NCBI RefSeq assembly: GCF_014287515.2
Contig: NZ_CP092473.1
Location: forward strand, 46,001-110,000
Direction: 5' to 3'
Length of the DNA: 64,000 nucleotides
From: Roseburia rectibacter
Lineage (GTDB): Bacteria > Bacillota > Clostridia > Lachnospirales > Lachnospiraceae
Shown here: piece by piece, positions 36,414 to 45,765 of the stretch
Numbering within the stretch: the stretch's first letter is position 1
Layout: the number at the start of each line of letters is the position of its first letter
Notes under the pieces: model-generated
The model's database searches: none
What the model saw: only the letters and a program-made list of their open reading frames with translations
Told to the model about the DNA's origin: nothing
Position numbers and translations under genes: made by a program

Positions 36414-36543
36414 TTTTTACTCCATTCCTGCCGGTTTCTTCTTTTTTCTGATGGTTTTTCTTTTCCAGAATTTTTATCCTGCCTGTTTTTCCTTCTGCTC
36501 GGCTTTTTTGCTTTTCTCTTTTTTCCTTATCTTAAGCGGTGAC

Positions 36544-36583
36544 TGTAAAATGGGTGTGGAGTATTATGTAAAAAATGGGTAAA
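36544..36583 (-). promoter_or_regulatory. PhoP-type operator before the GDPD gene
   Basis: Minus strand TTTACC (36583), TTTACA (36572), a degenerate CTCCAC (36561) and TTTACA (36549), spaced 11, 11 and 12 bases. It is about 130 bases upstream of the GDPD start. It is weaker than the sets before pstS and the Na/Pi gene because one repeat is poor. Confidence 0.65.
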
Positions 36584-36614
36584 AAAATACAGAACCACAT
36601 TTCTGTGATTCTGT
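36581..36614 (-). terminator. Terminator after the EamA gene
   Basis: ACAGAACCACA (36589-36599) pairs with TGTGATTCTGT (36604-36614) with one mismatch, then seven U on the minus strand (36587-36581). The U run touches the first Pho-box repeat of the next transcript. Confidence 0.75.
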
Positions 36615-36659
36615 AACATGCCTTTATTTCTTCCTGTGATTCCTTTTTTCCTGATGATT

Positions 36660-37526
36660 CTAATCCTTATGCGCCGCCTCATAAACATTGTAGCATGCCG
36701 CAGCCCCGATCACGAGCGCAGCCCCGATAAACGCCGTGCGTCCGATCGTCTCTCCGCAAAAGATCGCAACAAGAATCGGGTTCAAGATCGGCTCTAATGT
36801 AGAAGTTAAGGATGCCGTAACCGGTGAAACACAATCTAAGCCCCTCGATAAAAAGATGTAGGATAATCCAAACTGGATCACACCGAGAAGGATAATGCAG
36901 ATCCATGCCTTCGCAGAATGATCGGTCTCCCCTAAAAACGACGGCAGTCCAATGCAGAGGCTCATAACATGGGATGCTAAAAGTGATGACTCAAAATCAG
37001 CGCCAGGAAAACCTTTCATCATCATAACCAATGCATAGGTAAATCCTGAAAATACAGCAAGCAGATTTCCTGCCATTCCACCGGCACTTAAGGAATCTAA
37101 AAAGAAACACAATATCCCTGCGAACACGACCGCGCACGCGATCACTGCCGCCTTTTTCGGTTTCTTCTTATATAATATCCACATCAGCAGGATCACAAAG
37201 ATCGGCTCTGTAAATTGGAGCACGATCGCATTTGCCGCCGTTGTCATCTTTGTCGCGGAGACAAATGTCAGTGCCATAACTGTATTGCAGACAGCACCAA
37301 ACAGTACCGTCTTATTCCATACAAATTTTCGTTTTGTGATCACCATATAAGAGGCGATCAGCATAAATGAAAAAATACTGCGGATTCCCTGGATCGTAAT
37401 GGAACTCCACGGAATCGACTTTATCAGAACGCCTCCTGTACTGAAACATACTGCAGAGAGCAGCACATAAATGGTTCCTTTCATACTTTCTTTATCTAAC
37501 TGTTTTTCCCGCATTTTAATCCTCAT
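36660..37526 (-). CDS. EamA-family (DMT) transporter
   Basis: 288 residues with ten spans in two EamA repeats: VLLSAVCFSTGGVLIKSIPW at the start of the first, and IRSIFSFMLIA and LQFTEPIFVILLMW within it. The second begins LLAVFSGFTYALVMMMKG and has SLTSTLEPILNPILVAIF, the usual EP motif. It exports metabolites or amino acids; the substrate is unknown. It starts 7 bases after the anion permease gene, so they share a transcript ending at the terminator near 36590. Confidence 0.9.
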   Translation of the reverse strand: MRIKMREKQLDKESMKGTIYVLLSAVCFSTGGVLIKSIPWSSITIQGIRSIFSFMLIASYMVITKRKFVWNKTVLFGAVCNTVMALTFVSATKMTTAANAIVLQFTEPIFVILLMWILYKKKPKKAAVIACAVVFAGILCFFLDSLSAGGMAGNLLAVFSGFTYALVMMMKGFPGADFESSLLASHVMSLCIGLPSFLGETDHSAKAWICIILLGVIQFGLSYIFLSRGLDCVSPVTASLTSTLEPILNPILVAIFCGETIGRTAFIGAALVIGAAACYNVYEAAHKD

Positions 37527-37533
37527 TTCTGCT

Positions 37534-38661
37534 TCACCTCATTACCAGTGCGGGCAGCACAAGCACAGCAAGGAATATGATATTTGCCAGATGAAACCAC
37601 AACAGATAATACCCCTTTGTTCGGTTATAATTATGTGCATAGATCTTATAGGAGATCAGACTCGCCATGGAAGCGATCAGTGTACCAAGCCCTCCTAAAT
37701 TCACGCCCAGTAAAAGCTGCTTTAAATCACTTGAAAATCCAGATAACAACAATGCCGCCGGGACATTACTGATCACCTGGCTTGCCACAAGTCCAACGAA
37801 AAGCTCCCTTCCATTTACCAATGTCTGCAATGTTTTCTGAAACACCGGCAGCCGTCCGATATTTCCGGTAAAAATAAAGAAAGCGATAAAGGTAACGATC
37901 AGACAATAGTCCACCTGTGCAAGCACCTTTCTATCTGCCAGAAATACCGCTAAAACCACTGCCGCAAGCAAAATATAATATGGCAGAATTCTTGCCACAA
38001 CAAGAAGTGCCATCACAAATAAAACCACATACATGACCGTCAGCTTTTTGTTCATTTCCTTTTTCTCTTCCGAAAAATGGCAGTCGGTCAGTCTGATCTT
38101 CCTTTTTCTCGCACTTAAAACAAAAATAGTCAGTGCAAGCAGTACACCGGAAATAACGGTATATGGAAGCATAAATACGATAAATTCCCCGACATTCATT
38201 CCGGAGAGATTATAAAGATACAGATTCTGTGGATTTCCGATCGGTGTCAGCATACTGCCAAGATTTGCTGCTATCGTCTGAAGTACGATGACCGGAACCA
38301 TAAGACGCTCCTGACCGCATTTTTGCAAAGTCAGAAGTGCAAACGGAACAAACGTCAGAAGCGCAACATCATTTGTAATGACCATACTGGAAAAAAAACA
38401 CAAAAAAACAAGCACAAATGCCAGCTGGGCTGTATTTTTCGTATGCGCTAAAAGCCTCCGCCCGATTTCATCAAAAATCCCGTTATTCTGTACCCCCGCC
38501 ATAATGATCATCAGTGAAAGCAATATTCCCAGTACACGAAAATCAATATAATTCACATACTGCTGATCCGGATGCACAAAAAAAGCGGATATTACCGCTA
38601 AAATTGCTGCAACGGTCAGCACTGTTTCTTTTTTTACAAATGCTATGATTTTTTCTTTCAT
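37534..38661 (-). CDS. SLC13/ArsB-type anion permease
   Basis: About 375 residues and ten or more spans of the IT superfamily (ArsB/NhaD/DASS). Visible landmarks are VNYIDFRVLGILLSLMIIMA (about 35), SSMVITNDVALLTFVPFALL and ANLGSMLTPIGNPQNLYL (about 130), the last being the substrate-site motif TPIGNPQN. It probably carries dicarboxylate, sulfate or a similar anion; the exact one cannot be read. ATG 38661 is preferred over a GTG four codons upstream, though neither has a strong ribosome site. Confidence 0.87.
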   Translation of the reverse strand: MKEKIIAFVKKETVLTVAAILAVISAFFVHPDQQYVNYIDFRVLGILLSLMIIMAGVQNNGIFDEIGRRLLAHTKNTAQLAFVLVFLCFFSSMVITNDVALLTFVPFALLTLQKCGQERLMVPVIVLQTIAANLGSMLTPIGNPQNLYLYNLSGMNVGEFIVFMLPYTVISGVLLALTIFVLSARKRKIRLTDCHFSEEKKEMNKKLTVMYVVLFVMALLVVARILPYYILLAAVVLAVFLADRKVLAQVDYCLIVTFIAFFIFTGNIGRLPVFQKTLQTLVNGRELFVGLVASQVISNVPAALLLSGFSSDLKQLLLGVNLGGLGTLIASMASLISYKIYAHNYNRTKGYYLLWFHLANIIFLAVLVLPALVMR

Positions 38662-38857
38662 ATATAACACCACCCATAAAACTTACCTGTCTATTCTAAT
38701 CACTTTCCCCCCGAATGTAAAGATACCAGGCTTAAATAAAAGGCATACATAATTTCCTGCATTCCGTGCACACTATAAGCATCATTGATATTTTACCTAA
38801 TGACTGCTGTGCATGCAAATTTACATGTCACAAAACCGGACAAAAATGGAGGATCTT

Positions 38858-39979
38858 ATGTACCCAGCTGTAACACTCCCTGTCACAAATGAATACGGTT
38901 ATTTTGAAATACGGTTAGAGAGTATCGGCGGTCTCGGCGCAAATCTCTGTGGAAAAATGCTCGGCGAACTCGGTGCCTTATACCTTTCCTTAAACTCCTT
39001 GAGTTTTTCCAGCTACGGTTCCGAAAAACGCGGTTCGCCGGTAAAATCCTATATCCGCTGGAGTCCTGCTTCCACCCCGCTTCGCATCAACAGTCCTGTC
39101 TTAAGACCGCATGTACTTGGCATTTTCCACGAAGGACTGATCGGTACTTATCCGGTATTAGACGGAATTTCCGCCGACACAAAAATTGTTCTAAATACAC
39201 CTTTGTCATGCGATGAAGCGGCAGAAAAATACAATATTTCTATTGGAACACTATATTGTCTGGACGCACTCTCTATCGCCATGAAATCCAGATCCCGCAT
39301 CAACATGGTCATGCTCGGGGCAATCGCCAGAGCCTGTCCCTTTATCCCGATGGAATCTGTCGAATCACTCTGCAAAAATACGGTTGGGAAAAAATATCCG
39401 GCTCTGATCGAAGCAAACCTGCTTGGTTTAAAAATGGGGTATGAAAAAACTTCCGAACAAAAACTTTCCCATAGATCCAAACACGCCTCTGACATGACCT
39501 TAGACTCCCCAGCCTCCTCTGCTCTCGCAAAAGAGACCTATGTCTGGGGATATAAAAATGCTCCGATCGGCGGGATCAATACGCGTCCCGGAAGCACCGT
39601 ATCAAACGATCTCTCCCCGTCCCGTGAAGGTTATATTCCTCTCTTTCTGCAGGAACGTTGTATCAACTGCGGACTGTGTGACTCCACCTGCCCGGATATG
39701 GTATTTCAGTTTGCTCCTGGCACTTATAAAGGAAAAAAATCCATGGTAAACAAGGGGCTTGATTACCGGCACTGCAAAGGATGTCTGCGCTGTGTCGATG
39801 TCTGTCCGACACATGCCCTCGTAAAGGCACTTGAAAAAGATTACCCGGAAAAACCATATTCTATGCCGGATCAGGATCTGCTGCCTGCAGGCATCCAGTA
39901 TCAGAAGACAGGTGCAAACTCCTGGATCACCAGTGATTCTTATCTTGATGAAAAACGTATTGACGGAGGTATCGTATAA
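38858..39979 (+). CDS. 2-oxoacid:ferredoxin oxidoreductase, fused gamma and ferredoxin (delta) subunit
   Basis: 373 residues. The first 180 are the gamma domain (EIRLESIGGLGANLCGKML, then SYGSEKRGSPVKSYIRW). After a linker come two 4Fe-4S motifs, CINCGLCDSTCPD (about 269) and CKGCLRCVDVCPTHAL (about 310), eight Cys in all. ATG 38858 is chosen for GGAGGA just upstream. The stop shares a base with the next gene's ATG, so the subunits are made together. It accepts electrons from the TPP enzyme and passes them to ferredoxin. It sits at the front of the only plus-strand operon in this part. Confidence 0.9.
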   Translation: MYPAVTLPVTNEYGYFEIRLESIGGLGANLCGKMLGELGALYLSLNSLSFSSYGSEKRGSPVKSYIRWSPASTPLRINSPVLRPHVLGIFHEGLIGTYPVLDGISADTKIVLNTPLSCDEAAEKYNISIGTLYCLDALSIAMKSRSRINMVMLGAIARACPFIPMESVESLCKNTVGKKYPALIEANLLGLKMGYEKTSEQKLSHRSKHASDMTLDSPASSALAKETYVWGYKNAPIGGINTRPGSTVSNDLSPSREGYIPLFLQERCINCGLCDSTCPDMVFQFAPGTYKGKKSMVNKGLDYRHCKGCLRCVDVCPTHALVKALEKDYPEKPYSMPDQDLLPAGIQYQKTGANSWITSDSYLDEKRIDGGIV

Positions 39980-42360
39980 TGTCGGATCAGCAGCAATCAA
40001 CAACACAGGCTTTTCTAATTTCAGATCAACAGCCACAACAAAAATCGCAGACTTTCGTAAAGAAAACTGCTGCGCAGCGCGAACTCTATGAAAGTGGAAA
40101 TGAACTTGCCGCCTACGCTGCAAAACAGATCAATTATCATATTGTGGGTTATTATCCGATCACGCCCTCCACACAGATTGCGGAAAATCTTGACCTGTCC
40201 GGCGCAAGAGGAGAACATGATATCCGCCTGATCGCCGCTGAAGGAGAACACAGTGCCGCAGGTATCTGTTATGGTGCCTCTGCCGGCGGCGGGCGTGTAT
40301 TTAATGCCACAAGCGCCAACGGTCTGCTCTACGCCTTAGAGCAGTTTCCGGTACAGTCCGGGACACGCATGCCAATGGTCATGAACGTAGCCTGCCGTAC
40401 TGTGTCTGGTCCTCTATGCATCAAAGGGGACCACAGCGACATCATGTATCTGCTCAATACCGGATGGATCATTTTATTTGCAGATGAGCCGCAGATGGTC
40501 TATGACTTCAACCTGATTGCCTTAAAACTGGCTGAAAAAGTAAATTTGCCGGTTGCCGTTGCCTTTGATGGTTTCTTTACCAGCCATCAGAAACAGAAAT
40601 GTATGGTTTTTTCCGAGGATGAGACCGTACAGAATTTTATCGGTAAAAAACTTTCCTGCGACAATCCGGATATTTCTTCTTTTGCAGGAAATGACTCAAC
40701 CGGTGAAAATCATTTTTTCAGTGTACTTGACCTGAATCATCCGATCTCTGTCGGCTCTTATATGAATGAACCGGATATCATCAACAATAAATACCAGCTT
40801 TCCCTTGCCATGGAAGAAACAAGAAAAAAACTCCCGGTACTGTTTGATGAGTTTGCCTCCCTCTCCGGCAGAATGTATACTTTTTGCCGCGGATACAGGT
40901 ATGAAGATGCAGATATTATCCTTTTTCTGCTTGGCTCTTCTTTTCACACTGCAACCGTTGCCGCCGATACACTGCGTAAAGAAGGCATCCGCGCCGGCGT
41001 TATTACCTTAAATGTACTCCGCCCATTTCCAGCGGATGAACTGCGTAAACTCTGTATGCATGCGCAGACGATCGTTGCCGCAGACCGCCAGGACAGCTAC
41101 GGAGCCGGCGGCGGAAATATGTCCTTAGAGCTGCGCGCCGCACTGCAGGATACCACGGACTCTGCGCATCCGATCCGCGTACTGACACGTATTTACGGTC
41201 TTGGCGGTAAGGACTTTTTTGTAGAAGATGCGGTTTCACTGTTTCGTGAAGGACTTTCTTCTGACGCCAAATCTTTTGATTATTACGGTATTACACCGGG
41301 CAAGACAGGAAATCCACAGCCACAATATTTTGCGCCGCTCACAAAAGAACGCCAGTCTCCGGGTGTCACAGCCTGCACTTTTGATCCCGAAACCGGAAAA
41401 ATGATCGTAAAAGGCGGACTCATCAAAGATGCCACCGCCATGCCAAAACGTATCGCCCCCGGAATCGGAACCTGCCCCGGATGCGGCATCCCGGTAAACT
41501 TAAACCTTCTGTTAAAAGGCATCGAGGGAAATGTGGTCTTTCTCTTCCAGACCGGATGCGGCATGGTGACAACCACTGCATATCCTAAAACAGCTTTCCG
41601 CATTCCGTATATCCACAACCTGTTTCAAAATGGAGCTGCAACTCTAAGCGGACTGGTGGAAGTGTTTGAAGAACGGCAAAAACGCGGCGAATACCCTAAA
41701 GGTGAAATCACCTTTATCATGGCAAGCGGTGACGGCGGCATGGATATCGGCATGGGTTCCGCGCTTGGGACTGCGCTGCGCGGTCATCATCTGCTCATGT
41801 TTGAATATGACAACGGCGGATATATGAATACCGGCTACCAGCTCTCCTACTCTACCCCGATGGGTGCAAAAAGTTCCACCTCCCATCTCGGAAAAACACA
41901 ATTTGGAAAAACTTTTTTTCACAAAGACATGCCGGAGATCATGGCTGCAACCCACCTGCCCTATGTGGCAACCGTTGCAGAGTCGAACCCGAATGATTTT
42001 ATCAAAAAAGCTGCAAAAGCCGCTGCCTACGCAAGGGAATCTGGCACTGCCTATGTAAAAGCGCTTTCCGCCTGCCCACTAAACTGGAATGACCGCCCCG
42101 ACACAGAACGAAAAGTTATTGCTGCCGCCGTAGACTGCTGTTATTTTCCGCTCTATGAAATTGAACGCGGCATCACATCACTGAGCTATGACCCACAGAA
42201 AGCGCATAAAAAAATCCCCGTCACGGAATGGTTTTCCATGATGGGGCGTACAAAACATCTCGCCACCGAAGAATATAAACCAGTTGCAGACCAGATCCAG
42301 GCAGAGGTCGACAGGCGCTATGAACGTCTATTGGCGCGTGCCGGACATCCACTGCTGTAG
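39979..42360 (+). CDS. 2-oxoacid:ferredoxin oxidoreductase, fused alpha and beta subunit
   Basis: 793 residues. The first 430 are the alpha (pyrimidine-binding) part: YYPITPSTQIAENL (about 55) and RTVSGPLCIKGDHSDIMYL. The last 340 are the beta (TPP) part: GTCPGCGIPVNLNLLL (about 495), then ASGDGGMDIGMGS and NGGYMNTGYQ, the GDG...N thiamine motif. It oxidatively decarboxylates a 2-oxoacid to the acyl-CoA. Alpha and beta are separate in most POR/KOR/VOR enzymes, and pyruvate PFOR is one chain of about 1170. This two-gene form fits a branched-chain, 2-oxoglutarate or aryl-pyruvate substrate; which one is open. Confidence 0.9.
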   Translation: MSDQQQSTTQAFLISDQQPQQKSQTFVKKTAAQRELYESGNELAAYAAKQINYHIVGYYPITPSTQIAENLDLSGARGEHDIRLIAAEGEHSAAGICYGASAGGGRVFNATSANGLLYALEQFPVQSGTRMPMVMNVACRTVSGPLCIKGDHSDIMYLLNTGWIILFADEPQMVYDFNLIALKLAEKVNLPVAVAFDGFFTSHQKQKCMVFSEDETVQNFIGKKLSCDNPDISSFAGNDSTGENHFFSVLDLNHPISVGSYMNEPDIINNKYQLSLAMEETRKKLPVLFDEFASLSGRMYTFCRGYRYEDADIILFLLGSSFHTATVAADTLRKEGIRAGVITLNVLRPFPADELRKLCMHAQTIVAADRQDSYGAGGGNMSLELRAALQDTTDSAHPIRVLTRIYGLGGKDFFVEDAVSLFREGLSSDAKSFDYYGITPGKTGNPQPQYFAPLTKERQSPGVTACTFDPETGKMIVKGGLIKDATAMPKRIAPGIGTCPGCGIPVNLNLLLKGIEGNVVFLFQTGCGMVTTTAYPKTAFRIPYIHNLFQNGAATLSGLVEVFEERQKRGEYPKGEITFIMASGDGGMDIGMGSALGTALRGHHLLMFEYDNGGYMNTGYQLSYSTPMGAKSSTSHLGKTQFGKTFFHKDMPEIMAATHLPYVATVAESNPNDFIKKAAKAAAYARESGTAYVKALSACPLNWNDRPDTERKVIAAAVDCCYFPLYEIERGITSLSYDPQKAHKKIPVTEWFSMMGRTKHLATEEYKPVADQIQAEVDRRYERLLARAGHPLL

Positions 42361-42363
42361 CTT

Positions 42364-42579
42364 TTATGTCAAAGATTTAACCACCGACACGATTCCTGCG
42401 ATCAAAAGCAGTATCAGTGCAATATAAACCAGTCCTGAGAAAAATAACCCGATCAGAAACAATGGGAAGATAATGATCGTAAGTAAAACTTTTAAAATCC
42501 CCCAGGATGCTTTAAATGCAAATATGATCATTTTACCAAACACAGCAAACATCAAAATAATAAACAGCGCTGTTAACAT
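42364..42579 (-). CDS. Small membrane protein
   Basis: 71 residues, almost all hydrophobic: two long spans (3-25 and 28-62) with KASWG between them. It has GGAGAGG before its ATG. It ends 3 bases from the stop of the convergent oxidoreductase gene. No family recognised; many Lachnospiraceae have such short membrane proteins of unknown function. Confidence 0.55.
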   Translation of the reverse strand: MLTALFIILMFAVFGKMIIFAFKASWGILKVLLTIIIFPLFLIGLFFSGLVYIALILLLIAGIVSVVKSLT

Positions 42580-42700
42580 AGTCCTCTCTCCTTTTTCATA
42601 CAGAATTTTTGCCTTAAATCACTGTAATTGTGATATGTCTGCAATAACAGTTTTGTTAATCCTATGTTAACAGTTGTCTGTCTAATGTCAAGTCCCTGCT

Positions 42701-43891
42701 TTAACCTCTGCGAAACCATTCTTTCATCACATCAAAAATCTGCACAAGTTCGTCTTCCTCTATAATATAGGGAACCATGGAATACATATATTTTAAGAAC
42801 GGACGGCAAAAAACGCCTCTCTCGTATGCAAACTGCTGGAATCCTTCCAGTGTCGCACTATCATATACTTCCACACAGGTACAGCCACCCATCACACGCA
42901 CTTCTTTGATTCTTTGATCGGTAAATCCGTCCATCTCACGATGTGAGATTTCTTCAATGTGTTTGATTTTTCCCATATAATTTTCCCGCTCAAAGATCTC
43001 AATTCCTTTCAGAGCTACGGCACAGGCAAGCGCATTTCCCATAAAAGTCGGTCCATGCATCAGCGCATGGCGGTCATTATCACTGTAAAATGCATCAAAT
43101 ACCTTATGGTTTGCCACTGTTACCGCATGTCCGATATAACCTCCGGTCAATGCTTTTCCAAGCACTAAAATATCCGGCAGCACCAGATCTGCAACAAAAC
43201 GGTTGCCGGTTCTTCCAAATCCCGTTGCAACTTCGTCAAAGATCAAAAGCACGTCATACTGATCACACAATTCCCGTGCGCGTTTCAGAAAAGAAATATC
43301 ATACATACGCATCCCGCCAGCTCCCTGCAGCAACGGTTCCACGATAAAGCAGTTTAACCTGTCATGATATTTTTCAAATGCCTCCTCTAATGCCGGTATT
43401 TCTGTCGGAATGTGAACCACTCCTGTTTTTTCCTCAAACGCAAAATGATAATCCTCATCATCCCCTACTTCCATTGCCTTAAATGTATCCCCATGGTACG
43501 CATGCTCTAATGCCAGTACAAGCGGACGTTTTCTGCCCTGATTTGTGTTGTACTGCAATGCCATTTTTAAGGAAACTTCCACTGCAACACTTCCGGAATC
43601 CGAGAAAAAACAATAGTCTAAATCTCCCGGTAAATATTCCTGCAATTTATCCGAAAGCTTCTGCACCGGTTCATGTGTCAGTCCGCCAAGCATCACATGG
43701 CAGAAATGATCTGCCTGCTCCTTGATGGCAGCGGTCAGTTCTGGATGCTTATATCCATGGATCATGCACCACCAGGACGATACTGAATCGATCAGTTTCT
43801 GATCTTTTGTGTAAAGATAAACACCTTTTGCATCTAAAATTTTATACGGTTCCCGCATTGTTTTCATCTGTTCATATGGATACCAGATCAT
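42701..43891 (-). CDS. bioA: Adenosylmethionine-8-amino-7-oxononanoate aminotransferase
   Basis: A 396-residue class-III aminotransferase. WYPYEQMKT at the N-terminus and SSWWCMIHGYKHPEL are BioA hallmarks; FDEVATGFGRTG (about 213) holds the PLP-binding Asp and LVLGKALTGGYIG (about 242) the Schiff-base Lys. It makes 7,8-diaminopelargonate with SAM as amino donor. Last gene of bioY-bioB-bioD-bioA. It is somewhat shorter than the E. coli enzyme (429) but has all main motifs. Confidence 0.95.
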   Translation of the reverse strand: MIWYPYEQMKTMREPYKILDAKGVYLYTKDQKLIDSVSSWWCMIHGYKHPELTAAIKEQADHFCHVMLGGLTHEPVQKLSDKLQEYLPGDLDYCFFSDSGSVAVEVSLKMALQYNTNQGRKRPLVLALEHAYHGDTFKAMEVGDDEDYHFAFEEKTGVVHIPTEIPALEEAFEKYHDRLNCFIVEPLLQGAGGMRMYDISFLKRARELCDQYDVLLIFDEVATGFGRTGNRFVADLVLPDILVLGKALTGGYIGHAVTVANHKVFDAFYSDNDRHALMHGPTFMGNALACAVALKGIEIFERENYMGKIKHIEEISHREMDGFTDQRIKEVRVMGGCTCVEVYDSATLEGFQQFAYERGVFCRPFLKYMYSMVPYIIEEDELVQIFDVMKEWFRRG

Positions 43892-43962
43892 ATTTTTTCC
43901 TCTTTTCTATCATTTCCTGCTGTTTTCAGATACATATTCCGTAAATAACCAAACCAGGTATC

Positions 43963-44646
43963 TTATTCATATAATGCCGCAAGTGTTTCCACATCCATCT
44001 TAAGCTCCGTGTCACCGTCCTGCACCTTCGCAAGCGCAGATAGTCCTGTCATGTATTCGCACATATAAATATTGTCGTCCTCCATCACATCACCCGGATG
44101 ATAATGGTTAAATATGATTCCTTTTAACGGCAAATGATGCGCCTTCATATATTCTGCCGTCAGAACCACACTGTTGATCGTACCAAGTCCTGCATCTGCG
44201 ATCAGAATACTGTTAAGTCCAAGCTCTGACACCACATCTTCCAGCTGGATCTTCGCTTCATCGAAGCAGATCGGGCATAAAATACCTCCGCTTCCCTCCA
44301 CCGTCACATAATCATACGTATCACATACAGCTTTATATCCATTTTTCACCACATCCATCTGCACCGGATGCCCCTCGATCCTTGAAGCAAGATGCGGTGA
44401 ATATGCATGTTCATATACATAAGGGCACATTTCCTCAAGCGGCTGCGCAATCCCCGACATTTTCTGCACAAAAAGAGCATCCCCCGGTATCAGAGAGCCA
44501 TCCTCCCGACGGTCATTTCCACTCATTGCCGCTTTATAGTAGGCAGCAGATTTCCCGGCTTCTGCCAGTTTTTTTACGATCAGTCCTGTCACATATGTTT
44601 TTCCGATATCCGTACCTGTTCCTGTGATAAATAAAGCCTTGCTCAT
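43963..44646 (-). CDS. bioD: Dethiobiotin synthetase
   Basis: 227 residues: P-loop FITGTGTDIGKTYVTGL (about 5-21), catalytic Lys region YYKAAMSG and the VEGSGGILCPI loop (about 118). It closes the ureido ring of dethiobiotin using ATP and CO2. The frame is open far upstream into bioB, but ATG 44646 has AGAGGA at the right distance and gives the family's usual start; the preceding ATG overlaps that site. It lies between bioB and bioA. Confidence 0.94.
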   Translation of the reverse strand: MSKALFITGTGTDIGKTYVTGLIVKKLAEAGKSAAYYKAAMSGNDRREDGSLIPGDALFVQKMSGIAQPLEEMCPYVYEHAYSPHLASRIEGHPVQMDVVKNGYKAVCDTYDYVTVEGSGGILCPICFDEAKIQLEDVVSELGLNSILIADAGLGTINSVVLTAEYMKAHHLPLKGIIFNHYHPGDVMEDDNIYMCEYMTGLSALAKVQDGDTELKMDVETLAALYE

Positions 44647-44728
44647 ATCCATCCTCTTTTCTGTGCATTTTACTTCCTCATTCCTGCACAACTTTTTGTA
44701 ACGCTTTCCCAATATATACTGCGCATTT

Positions 44729-45724
44729 CTATGCTTCCTTTTTTTTCTCTTTCCAGTATTCCGGTGTGACATCGCGGCCTAAATCCTCAAGCAGCCGTCT
44801 GTCACTGCGGATTGTTGCACATGCCACCGTCGTCAGCATGTTTCCGGTAATGGATGCGGATGCTCCTGACTGGAATGCAATCTCCCCATCGTTTGTCAAA
44901 AGTGCTCTTCCCGCTGCAAGACGGATATTGGCATCCGGGTTGATATAACGGAAAAATGCGATTGTGCGCAAAATATCAGCTTCTGACAATCTTGGCAGGT
45001 GTTCTAACGGTGTTCCCGGTATCGGCATCAGCGCATTGATCGGGATGGAGTCAATTCCCAGTTCCGCAAGGCTTATCGCCATATCAAGTCTGTCCTCCCA
45101 TGTTTCTCCCATACCGATGATTCCGCCGGAGCAGGCGCACATGCCCTCTGCTTTTACTTTTTTTAAAGTTTCGATCTTCATATCGTAAGTATGTGTCGTG
45201 CAGATATTCGGGAAATTACGTCTTGACGTCTCAATATTGTGATGATAACTGGTGACACCCGCTTCATGCAGTCTGTGCAGCTGCTCTGCAGAAAGGAACC
45301 CCATAGATGCACACAGATCGATCTTACATTCTTTTTTCATCGTCTCATATGCATGGATCGCCTTGTCAAATTCCTCTCCCGTCAGTGCTCTTCCCGCCGT
45401 AACGATGGAAAAACGGTCAACACCTTCCCTCTCGTTCATTTTGCAGGCCGCCAAAATCTCTTCCTCCGGAAGGAAATCATACTCCTCACAGTTCGTATGA
45501 TGGTGCGCCGACTGTGCACAATATTTACAGTCCTCCGGGCATCTTCCGCTGCGCCCGTTGATGATCGAGCACAGGTCTACCTTATCCCCGAGCCTTACTT
45601 CTCTGATCCTGTCTGCTCCCTCACAAAGCTCCTCTAAATCACAGGTCAGAAAAAATGACAGATCATCTTCCCTTGTGATTCTTCTTCCGTTAATAATTTC
45701 TTCTGCTAATGTAAGTGCATTCAT
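44729..45724 (-). CDS. bioB: Biotin synthase
   Basis: A 331-residue radical-SAM enzyme with GRCPEDCKYCAQSAHH (CxxxCxxC for the SAM [4Fe-4S], about 62), CACSGGIIGMGETWEDR (about 195) and the Arg near the end (NIRLAAGR) that binds the auxiliary cluster. It inserts sulfur into dethiobiotin, the last step. It follows bioY by 41 bases. Confidence 0.97.
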   Translation of the reverse strand: MNALTLAEEIINGRRITREDDLSFFLTCDLEELCEGADRIREVRLGDKVDLCSIINGRSGRCPEDCKYCAQSAHHHTNCEEYDFLPEEEILAACKMNEREGVDRFSIVTAGRALTGEEFDKAIHAYETMKKECKIDLCASMGFLSAEQLHRLHEAGVTSYHHNIETSRRNFPNICTTHTYDMKIETLKKVKAEGMCACSGGIIGMGETWEDRLDMAISLAELGIDSIPINALMPIPGTPLEHLPRLSEADILRTIAFFRYINPDANIRLAAGRALLTNDGEIAFQSGASASITGNMLTTVACATIRSDRRLLEDLGRDVTPEYWKEKKKEA

Positions 45725-45765
45725 TTCCTTTTCTCCCTCTCATTTTGTCGGATACCGTGAATTTT

